A stretch of 54,854 nucleotides of DNA. Source: Patescibacteria group bacterium. GTDB taxonomy: Bacteria; Patescibacteriota; Microgenomatia; UBA1406; GWC2-37-13. The notes below the pieces were generated by a model. That model saw nothing but the letters and a program-made list of their open reading frames with translations. It searched no databases and was not told the DNA's origin. Positions 1 to 6,552 of this stretch are shown one piece after another (position 1 is the stretch's first letter; each line of letters starts with the position of its first letter). Position numbers and translations under genes: made by a program. The stretch covers positions 1-54,854 of the forward strand of contig JAMCTE010000017.1 of assembly GCA_023381015.1 (NCBI GenBank), in the 5' to 3' direction.

Positions 1-2
1 AA

Positions 3-479
3 CATGAAGCTGGTAGCGCCATTTCTATACTCAGAGAAAGCAAGTTTTCCAAAGACATATCAGTTATCGCCAAAGACGACAAAACAGGAGAAATAAGACT
101 CCATCAGGTGAAAGAGAGTCCGGGGGTGGAAGAAAAGGCAGGATCGATCGCTGGAGCGGAGATCGGAGTTTTGGCGGGAATCATCAGCGGAGTGTCGGCG
201 ATCATGAATCCGGCTTTGGCGACTTTGGGGATCGTCGGCGCCTTGGCCGCCTCAATGGGTGTAGCCGGAGCTGCCGTAGGTGCCACCATCGGGGGATTTT
301 TTGGCTCTCTCAACGACGCCGGACTTCCGCCTGAGCGGGCGAAGATCTATAAGGAGAGCGTCCACAAGGGTGAGCTGCTCGTTTGCGTTTCTTCAAGATT
401 GGAAGATAGGGATAAGATTGCCGAAATGTTGAACAAAAACAATGCTTACAATGTCCACATGCTGGAAGCCAAAGATTAA
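3..479 (+). CDS. Glycine-zipper stress-type membrane protein, 5' end outside window
   Basis: The frame is open from the left edge, so the gene starts before the window; a GTG at 108 is inside it and is not a convincing start. At least 158 residues are present. A short alpha/beta-like segment leads into about 70 residues extremely rich in Gly and Ala (GAEIGVLAGIISG, GAAVGATIGGFFGS), a glycine-zipper hydrophobic hairpin, followed by a soluble tail (VHKGELLVCVSSRLEDRDKI) that again looks like a small alpha/beta unit. This order resembles DUF1269 / general-stress-protein-17M-like proteins, but the family name is my inference. It converges on the adaptor gene at 486 with a 6-bp gap. Confidence 0.6.
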   Translation, partial: HEAGSAISILRESKFSKDISVIAKDDKTGEIRLHQVKESPGVEEKAGSIAGAEIGVLAGIISGVSAIMNPALATLGIVGALAASMGVAGAAVGATIGGFFGSLNDAGLPPERAKIYKESVHKGELLVCVSSRLEDRDKIAEMLNKNNAYNVHMLEAKD

Positions 480-485
480 ATAAAA

Positions 486-1130
486 TCAGTTGGAATTCGT
501 GTAGATAGTCATCTTCGCCGACATGCCGTTTTTTATGTCGGGGTATTTTGCGGTATCGAATTTAGCATAGATGGTAAACTGCTGAGTCGGACGCTCGGTT
601 GAGGTGGAGAATGAGAACACTGCAGTATTGGCGCTTGGCGATATTTCATCGATATATCCCCAAAAAGTCTTGCCAGGTATGGCGTCGACAGTAAATGAAA
701 CCACTTGTCCGACGCGAATTTGATCGAGTCCCTTATTTTCGTCTATTGTGCCGGCTACCCTCATATTGACCGGTCTGATCATTTGAATTAATGGTGTCGT
801 TTGGTTTACTGTCGAACCGGTCAGGTCTTCGGCAGAAGTGATTAAACCATCAGTTTGGGCCCTGAGGGTTTCCGATCCGACGACGGCCAGAGTATCTCCG
901 GCTGAAACCGTTTGGCCTTCCTTGACGTCTATTTCCTGCACTTTGCCAATACTGGTTGGAGAAACAGTAATCACCGGAGTGTCTATTTTAGACTTGTCGA
1001 CGTATATCCTTCCAGTTGTTTGTTGATAAAAAACATATCCTCCTATCAATAAGGCAATCAACAAAACAATGCCGATTATTTGCAAAGAACCCTTATTTAT
1101 CAATGGATTTTTTTTGTCGTTGTTTTTCAT
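486..1130 (-). CDS. Short HlyD-type membrane fusion protein (214 aa)
   Basis: One N-terminal membrane helix (about residues 18-36, IIGIVLLIALLIGGYVFY) anchors an outside domain. Two half-lipoyl segments follow directly on each other (around VQEIDVKEGQTVSAGDTL and LRAQTDGLITSAEDLTGS), so the coiled-coil hairpin found in full-length adaptors is missing; a beta-barrel region (VAGTIDENKGLDQIRVGQVV) and a C-terminal strand domain close it. The ATG overlaps the stop of the longer adaptor upstream (ATGA), so the two are translated together. Known role of the family: periplasmic or extracellular adaptor of ABC/RND/MFS exporters. Inference: partner of the divergently encoded ABC exporter. Confidence 0.75.
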   Translation of the reverse strand: MKNNDKKNPLINKGSLQIIGIVLLIALLIGGYVFYQQTTGRIYVDKSKIDTPVITVSPTSIGKVQEIDVKEGQTVSAGDTLAVVGSETLRAQTDGLITSAEDLTGSTVNQTTPLIQMIRPVNMRVAGTIDENKGLDQIRVGQVVSFTVDAIPGKTFWGYIDEISPSANTAVFSFSTSTERPTQQFTIYAKFDTAKYPDIKNGMSAKMTIYTNSN

Positions 1131-2233
1131 AGCATTTGATATTTTTTTGCCGATATAACCATCGGATCGGTGATTATTTTGTCACCCGACGATAGTCCGT
1201 CTATGACTTCAATCTCGTTTCCGTGCACCTTTCCGACGGTGACTTTTTTTAAGGTTGGTTTGCCATCGTTATCGATCCAGATATACTTACCGGAGAGAAC
1301 TGTCCAAGCCGGAACAAGGGCGACGTGTTTGGCATTAGTGTCAATAATTGCCGTACCACCCAGGTCAAATTTCGCCAGTTTTTTCAAATCATCGCTTTGG
1401 ATGTCTATCTGATATACGGCTTGACCGGTTGACAGAGTGACTTTTGCCGGATAGATTTTTACGACAGTGCCGGAAATTTTTTTGTCTAATCCGTCGATTG
1501 CCAAACTGACCGGGCTACCCTCGGAAATGTAATAGATATATTCTGTCGGTATGTTGGCTCGGAAGACCATGGTTTCCGGGTCGGCCACGGTGAAACTGGT
1601 GGTTGAAGTAATATTTTGTCCGGCGACGTCGACGTCTTCATGGGTAACGATCCCATTGATTGGGGAAACTAGTTTAGAAAGCTGCAAGGCATAATTGGCC
1701 AATTCGACGTTGATGACGGAGTTATCCAGGTTGGCTTGATTTTGATCGATGATTCTTTTGACGACGTCATTGATGGCGTTTGTTTCGGCGGTTCCGGAGA
1801 TTCCGGCCGCATTGTAAGTATTATAAGGATAATATTGTTGAGCTTGCAAATAATTGTTTTGAGAATCGGCAACCTGTTGGTCGAAACTGTCTCTCGTTGA
1901 TCTGTAAATATTTAAAGCCGAAGTGAGTTGTCTTTGCAAAGCGTAACTGTCAAGAGAAGCAATTGTTTGTCCCTGAGAGACCTTGTCTCCTTCCTTTATT
2001 GGTAAATAAACCAATTTTCCAGCAGTTTGGAAATGAAGGTTGGCGATGTTTTGAGCGGTAACAGTACCATCGGCAGTGATTGTCGAACTGACGAATTTTA
2101 CCGAACTCGTTACGGTTGACTTGGTGTTTATGCCGGCAGGGGAGAGGGCTTGATATCTGTTGATCAGTATTGCTGAAACGAAAACAACTATCACCAATAA
2201 ACAGATCAAAATGATTCGATTTATTATTTTCAT
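1127..2233 (-). CDS. HlyD/RND-type efflux adaptor (368 aa)
   Basis: An N-terminal signal-anchor helix (about residues 5-24) is followed by a half-lipoyl motif (GKLVYLPIKEGDKVSQGQTI), a Gln/Asn-rich helical hairpin (about residues 105-180), the second lipoyl half (SPINGIVTHEDVDVAGQNI), a beta-barrel (FRANIPTEYIYYISEGSPVSLAIDG) and a membrane-proximal domain ending in GLSSGDKIITDP. This is the complete domain order of periplasmic adaptor proteins. It sits 3 bp after marR and overlaps the short adaptor by 4 bp, so marR and both adaptors form one operon. No MacB-like permease is adjacent; the nearest exporter is the divergent ABC heterodimer. Confidence 0.85.
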   Translation of the reverse strand: MKIINRIILICLLVIVVFVSAILINRYQALSPAGINTKSTVTSSVKFVSSTITADGTVTAQNIANLHFQTAGKLVYLPIKEGDKVSQGQTIASLDSYALQRQLTSALNIYRSTRDSFDQQVADSQNNYLQAQQYYPYNTYNAAGISGTAETNAINDVVKRIIDQNQANLDNSVINVELANYALQLSKLVSPINGIVTHEDVDVAGQNITSTTSFTVADPETMVFRANIPTEYIYYISEGSPVSLAIDGLDKKISGTVVKIYPAKVTLSTGQAVYQIDIQSDDLKKLAKFDLGGTAIIDTNAKHVALVPAWTVLSGKYIWIDNDGKPTLKKVTVGKVHGNEIEVIDGLSSGDKIITDPMVISAKKYQML

Positions 2234-2236
2234 TTT

Positions 2237-2662
2237 TTATTTCTGTAGTTTATTATACAAAGTTTTGAATATTTTAAATAAGGCGGTTTTGTCTTGATCG
2301 GATAAATATGATAACACTTTTTCTAGTTTCTTTTTTCGTTCCGATATGACTTGCTTGAGCAATTTTTTTCCGCCATATGTTAATGTTATCATGACCAAGC
2401 GTCGATCTTCCGGGTTTTCGTAGCGCTTAACCAATTTTTGGTCACAAAGGATATTGATCAAGTTGGTAGCCGAAGGCAACTCGATTTTGAAATAGTCAGC
2501 AATATCGCTCATGGTTACATTATCATTATGTTTAAGAAAAATAAGGGCGTGGATTTGCAAGACGCTTAAGTGCATCAAGTTATTGGTAAAGGACATTTCC
2601 TGTTTCATGAGGCGAGCTGTTTTAAACAGCAGCTCTATCAGTTCGACGTTGGGATTTTTCAT
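2237..2662 (-). CDS. MarR-family transcriptional regulator
   Basis: 141 residues, normal for MarR proteins. Winged-helix region: helix MSDIADYFKIELPSATNLINILCDQKLVKR followed by the wing signature NPEDRRLVMITLT (conserved D-R-R-L of the family), with dimerisation helices at both ends. It heads the operon with the two adaptors. Its start codon lies 3 bp from a 19-bp perfect palindrome that covers its own transcription start and the -35 region of the divergent ABC exporter, so autorepression together with control of the exporter is the natural reading (inference). The inducer is unknown. Confidence 0.93.
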   Translation of the reverse strand: MKNPNVELIELLFKTARLMKQEMSFTNNLMHLSVLQIHALIFLKHNDNVTMSDIADYFKIELPSATNLINILCDQKLVKRYENPEDRRLVMITLTYGGKKLLKQVISERKKKLEKVLSYLSDQDKTALFKIFKTLYNKLQK

Positions 2663-2665
2663 ATA

Positions 2666-2684
2666 TAGTTAGATTATCTAACTA
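2666..2684. promoter_or_regulatory. Palindromic operator for MarR
   Basis: TAGTTAGAT / T / ATCTAACTA is a perfect 19-bp palindrome, the size expected for a MarR dimer site. It overlaps the predicted start of marR transcription and the -35 of the exporter promoter. Binding is inferred from sequence and position only. Confidence 0.75.
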
Positions 2685-2698
2685 TTATATAGTATAAT
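2670..2698 (+). promoter_or_regulatory. ABC exporter promoter
   Basis: TTAGAT (2670-2675, inside the palindrome), 17-bp spacer, TATAAT (2693-2698). The -35 is weak and overlaps the operator, so MarR bound there would block polymerase. Confidence 0.5.
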
Positions 2699-2712
2699 AT
2701 ATTTTTAGTTAA
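2684..2712 (-). promoter_or_regulatory. marR promoter
   Basis: Minus-strand TTAACT (2712-2707), 17-bp spacer, TATAAT (2689-2684). Transcription would begin near 2677, leaving about 14 nt before the ATG and placing the start inside the palindrome. Confidence 0.6.
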
Positions 2713-2724
2713 AGTCAATTAATC

Positions 2725-4461
2725 GTGATTAAACTATTAAAGTTTCTTAAGCCATACAAATGGTTATTGGTCGCGGTCATCCTTTTGGCGATAGGACAGT
2801 CGGTTGCCAATCTTTATTTGCCGACTTTGATGTCCAATATAGTTACCAATGGTATTGCTAAATTCGATACCGCCTATATTGGCAGGATGGGCATTTGGAT
2901 GGTTTTGGTTACTTTGGTGGGCGCCGCCTCCGCCGTTGTCGGCATCTACTATTCTTCGCAGATCGCAGTCGGTATGACGAAGCTTATCAGGGCAGCTCTT
3001 TTCGAAAGAGTACAGCTTTTTTCCCTCCATGAGTTCGATCAGGTATCGACGGCCTCCTTGATTACGAGAACCACCAACGATACGACCCAGATCCAACAGG
3101 TCATGGTGATGATTCTCAATCTGTTTGTGACGGCGCCGATCACTTTGGTTGTCGGCATCATTCTTGCCTTGAATCAAGACGTCGGTTTGTCCTGGGTCTT
3201 GATCGCTATTCTTCCTTTTTTAGTCGGGACGATTATCTTCCTTCTCATTAAGGCCGTTCCGCTTTTTACCAAAATGCAGGTGAAGCTCGACAAGCTCAAC
3301 CTTATCCTTGATGAAAATCTGTCAGGCGTGAGGGTCATCCGTGCCTTCGATCGGATATCGCACGAGGAAAAACGTTTTGATGCCGCCAATCTTGAAGTGA
3401 CAGACCTGGCCATTGAAGTCAATCAGTGGATATCGATCATGATGCCGGTGATGATGTTTTTGATGAACATCTCGAGCTTGGCCATAATTTGGTTCGGTAG
3501 CATAAGGGTCGCATCGGGAAACTTAGACATCGGGGCGATGTTTGCCTTTTTACAATATGCCATACAGATACTTCTTTCGGTGCTGTTTGTCGCCATAGTC
3601 TTCATCACCATTCCGCGTGCCGAAGCTTCCGCGAAGAGAATAAACGAAGTCATGGAAATAGAGCCTGACATATTCGACCCAAAAAAACCCAAAAAAACCG
3701 GGAAGATGCGGGGGGTAGTCGAATTTAGAAACGTTACATTCAGTTATCACGGAGCGGAAAAACCAGCTTTGGAAAATATTTCCTTCGTGGCCGCTCCCGG
3801 CAAAGTGACGGCAATAATTGGAGGGACAGGAAGCGGTAAGTCAACGATGGTCAACCTAATTCCCCGTTTCTACGATGTCGATCGTGGAGCAGTCCTGGTC
3901 GACGGGATAGATGCGAAAGAATTGACTCAGGAAGAACTCCGGTCGAAAATAGGATTCGTTCCTCAAAAAGCTTATCTTTTTGCCGGTACCGTTGCCGATA
4001 ACCTTCGTTTCGGAAAAGAAAATGCTACTGAAAAGGAAATAGAATATGCGGCAAAAATTGCTCAAGCATCTGAATTTGTCTCAAAGATGCCGGAAAAATT
4101 CTCTTCATCCATAGCTCAAGGCGGTACGAACGTTTCCGGTGGCCAGATGCAACGCCTCTCAATAGCCCGTGCTTTGGTGAGGAAACCGGAAATCTATGTT
4201 TTTGACGATACTTTTTCCGCTTTGGATTTTAAGACCGACGCTCGACTCCGTCAGGCTCTCAAAAATGAAACAAAAAACTCGACGGTCATCATTGTCGCTC
4301 AAAGAGTCTCAACAGTGATGGACGCCGATCAGATCATCGTCTTGGATGAAGGAAAGTCGGTCGGCATAGGGAGTCATAAACAGCTGATGAAAACGTGCGA
4401 CGTTTATCGTGGAATTGTTTCCTCGCAGTTGTCGCCCGAGGAAATCGCCAAAGAAACATAA
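2725..4461 (+). CDS. Heterodimeric ABC exporter, subunit with degenerate ATP site
   Basis: Type IV exporter half-transporter of 578 residues, GTG start. Six membrane helices (to about residue 310) precede the nucleotide-binding domain. Walker A GGTGSGKST (about 366) and signature VSGGQ (about 470) are intact, but the Walker B is followed by Asp instead of the catalytic Glu (VFDDTFSALD) and the switch His is Gln (VAQRVST). These are the substitutions known from the TM287 side of TM287/288-like heterodimers. The next gene supplies the complementary defects, so the two form one asymmetric pump. TAATG coupling to the partner. MarR context suggests drug or toxic-compound export (inference). Confidence 0.92.
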   Translation: MIKLLKFLKPYKWLLVAVILLAIGQSVANLYLPTLMSNIVTNGIAKFDTAYIGRMGIWMVLVTLVGAASAVVGIYYSSQIAVGMTKLIRAALFERVQLFSLHEFDQVSTASLITRTTNDTTQIQQVMVMILNLFVTAPITLVVGIILALNQDVGLSWVLIAILPFLVGTIIFLLIKAVPLFTKMQVKLDKLNLILDENLSGVRVIRAFDRISHEEKRFDAANLEVTDLAIEVNQWISIMMPVMMFLMNISSLAIIWFGSIRVASGNLDIGAMFAFLQYAIQILLSVLFVAIVFITIPRAEASAKRINEVMEIEPDIFDPKKPKKTGKMRGVVEFRNVTFSYHGAEKPALENISFVAAPGKVTAIIGGTGSGKSTMVNLIPRFYDVDRGAVLVDGIDAKELTQEELRSKIGFVPQKAYLFAGTVADNLRFGKENATEKEIEYAAKIAQASEFVSKMPEKFSSSIAQGGTNVSGGQMQRLSIARALVRKPEIYVFDDTFSALDFKTDARLRQALKNETKNSTVIIVAQRVSTVMDADQIIVLDEGKSVGIGSHKQLMKTCDVYRGIVSSQLSPEEIAKET

Positions 4462-6401
4462 TGGATAACACTAATAAAAAAGGACAGATAAAAAAAGAAT
4501 CTTTACCAGGCGGCCCAATGAATCGTGGCGGATTTGGAGCGATGGGTCAACCAGTCAGCAAAGCCAAGGATTTCGGAGGAACTCTTAAAAGGCTCATGGG
4601 ATATTTTTGGCCGGAAAAGTACCTTTTATTCACTATAATCGGTGCGGCAGTAATCGGAACCATATTCAACATCGTTGGGCCAAAAATTTTGGGATTGGCG
4701 ACGACAAAACTTTTTGACAATTTGATTGCTAGTTTCATAGTCCAGGTCAGAAACGCGCAGGTTAAACAGGCTTTGCTTGCCAACCCATCATTGTCGTTAC
4801 AACTTTCTCCGGTGCCTGGGGTTGAGTTTGGGTATATCGGCCGGATCGCCATCATCCTTCTAGTACTCTATATTATTAGCGCAATTTTTTCATTCATCCA
4901 GCAGTATTTGATGGTGGGGTTGGCGCAAAGAACTATCTATAAAATGAGGAAACAGGTAGACGAGAAACTGTCGCGTTTGCCCCTCAAATATTTTGACGGT
5001 CGTACCCACGGCGAAATCCTAAGCCGCGCCGTCAACGACATGGACAACATCAGTTCTACCCTTCAGCAAAGTGTTTCCCAGCTGATAACCTCGGTTGTCA
5101 GTATTTTGGGCGTTTTGGTGATGATGCTATCGATCAGTTTGATTTTGACGATCATCGTTCTTTTAACCTTGCCCCTGAGTATTTTCGTGGTGACGATCAT
5201 CGCCGGTCGCTCCCAAGACTTTTTCCGGAGGCAACAAAAATCTTTGGGCGACTTGAACGGTCACGTTGAAGAGATGTACAGCGGTCATAAGATAGTCAAA
5301 GCTTTCGGTCACGAAGAAAAAGCTATTGCCCAATTCGATGTCTTCAACGAGAGCCTGTACGACGCCGGTTGGAAAGCCCAATTCGTTTCGGGAATCATTA
5401 TGCCTCTCATGAGATTTGTCGGCAATCTGGGTTATGCCTTGGTGGCAGTCGTCGGCGGACTTTTGGCGACGCAAAATTCCATATCTCTGGGTGACGTTCA
5501 GGCTTTCATCCAGTATTCGTCTCAGTTTACTTTTCCGATCACCCAACTGGCCAACATCGCCAACATAATCCAATCAGCCATAGCGTCGGCCGAGCGGGTT
5601 TTTGAACTTTTGGATGAAGAAGAACAAGTGCCTGAAGTCAAGCATCCGGTCATCATCAAGGACGAAAAAGGTGCCGTCGATTTTGAGCACGTTAAATTTG
5701 GCTACAGTCCTGACAAAATTCTCATGCATGATATGAATTTTTATGCCAAGCCCGGACAGATGGTTGCCATCGTTGGTCCAACCGGAGCCGGCAAAACTAC
5801 CCTTGTCAACCTTTTGATGCGGTTTTATGAAGTCCAGGGCGGAAAGATCCTGGTCGACCAGGTAGACATAACAAAGATGAAGCGGTCAAGTCTTCGCAGG
5901 ATGTTCGGTATGGTTCTTCAGGATACTTGGCTCTTTCACGGTACCATCAGAGACAATATCGCCTACGGGCGGGAAGACGCCAGCGAAGAACAGATTGTCA
6001 AGGCCGCCGACGCCGCCTATGCCGATCATTTCATCAGGACATTGCCTGATGGTTATGGCACCGTTTTGAACGAGGAAGCGACTAATATTTCTCAAGGACA
6101 AAAGCAATTGCTGACGATTGCCCGCGCTTTTTTGGCTGATCCGGAAATTCTTATTTTGGATGAGGCGACTTCGAGCGTCGATACGAGGACGGAACAATTG
6201 ATCCAAAAAGCGATGGCCAATGTTATGAAGGGCAGAACAAACTTTGTCATCGCCCACCGGTTGTCGACGATCCGCGATGCCGACCTGATTTTGGTAATGA
6301 ATCACGGCACGATTATCGAAAAGGGTACCCACAAGAGTCTGCTGGCTAAAAATGGTTTTTACGCCGATCTCTACAACAGCCAGTTCCGCGGGCGAGTCTG
6401 A
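4461..6401 (+). CDS. Heterodimeric ABC exporter, subunit with catalytic Glu
   Basis: 646 residues from the ATG at 4461, which overlaps the previous stop (TAATG); an in-frame start at 4395 would run into the upstream gene and gives an implausible N-terminus. A Gly/Met-rich tail of about 30 residues precedes six membrane helices. Walker A GPTGAGKTT (about 438), Walker B with catalytic Glu (ILILDEATSSVD, about 564) and the switch His (IAHRLST, about 597) are intact, but the signature is degenerate (ISQGQ for LSGGQ, about 542). Paired with the preceding subunit this makes one consensus and one degenerate ATP site, as in LmrCD, BmrCD and TM287/288. Confidence 0.93.
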   Translation: MDNTNKKGQIKKESLPGGPMNRGGFGAMGQPVSKAKDFGGTLKRLMGYFWPEKYLLFTIIGAAVIGTIFNIVGPKILGLATTKLFDNLIASFIVQVRNAQVKQALLANPSLSLQLSPVPGVEFGYIGRIAIILLVLYIISAIFSFIQQYLMVGLAQRTIYKMRKQVDEKLSRLPLKYFDGRTHGEILSRAVNDMDNISSTLQQSVSQLITSVVSILGVLVMMLSISLILTIIVLLTLPLSIFVVTIIAGRSQDFFRRQQKSLGDLNGHVEEMYSGHKIVKAFGHEEKAIAQFDVFNESLYDAGWKAQFVSGIIMPLMRFVGNLGYALVAVVGGLLATQNSISLGDVQAFIQYSSQFTFPITQLANIANIIQSAIASAERVFELLDEEEQVPEVKHPVIIKDEKGAVDFEHVKFGYSPDKILMHDMNFYAKPGQMVAIVGPTGAGKTTLVNLLMRFYEVQGGKILVDQVDITKMKRSSLRRMFGMVLQDTWLFHGTIRDNIAYGREDASEEQIVKAADAAYADHFIRTLPDGYGTVLNEEATNISQGQKQLLTIARAFLADPEILILDEATSSVDTRTEQLIQKAMANVMKGRTNFVIAHRLSTIRDADLILVMNHGTIIEKGTHKSLLAKNGFYADLYNSQFRGRV

Positions 6402-6429
6402 TTGAATCTATAAATGTTATATATATAAT
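6402..6429 (+). promoter_or_regulatory. Promoter of the P-type ATPase
   Basis: TTGAAT (6402-6407), 16-bp spacer, TATAAT (6424-6429). Transcription would begin near 6436, giving a leader of about 117 nt. Confidence 0.65.
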
Positions 6430-6435
6430 AATTAA

Positions 6436-6552
6436 TAGGGTCTCAGTCAGTCCGGAAAACGGACAGAGAGTTTGGTTTCTTCAAAGACAGGTTAATTCAA
6501 AGAGACTATTTGCACTTAATAGTTAAGGTTGCAGATGGTCTTTTATTAACCG
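6436..6552 (+). promoter_or_regulatory. Structured mRNA leader of the P-type ATPase, candidate riboswitch
   Basis: Two folded modules are visible. Module 1: UCUC (6441-6444) with GAGA (6466-6469) enclosing the hairpin GUCCG-GAAAA-CGGAC (6450-6464). Module 2: GGUUAAU (6490-6496) with AUUAACC (6545-6551), then AAAGA (6499-6503) with UCUUU (6539-6543), then ACUAUU (6505-6510) with AAUAGU (6518-6523), leaving an unpaired 15-nt stretch UAAGGUUGCAGAUGG (6524-6538). The last stem ends one base before the ATG and no ribosome binding site is free of it. It does not match the M-box, yybP-ykoY or NiCo consensus that I know. Function is inference. Confidence 0.5.

Noticed and set aside
3676-3703. Two A7 runs in the first ABC subunit as a programmed slippage site
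   Set aside because: The reading frame through KKPKKTGK is intact and leads into a normal nucleotide-binding domain.
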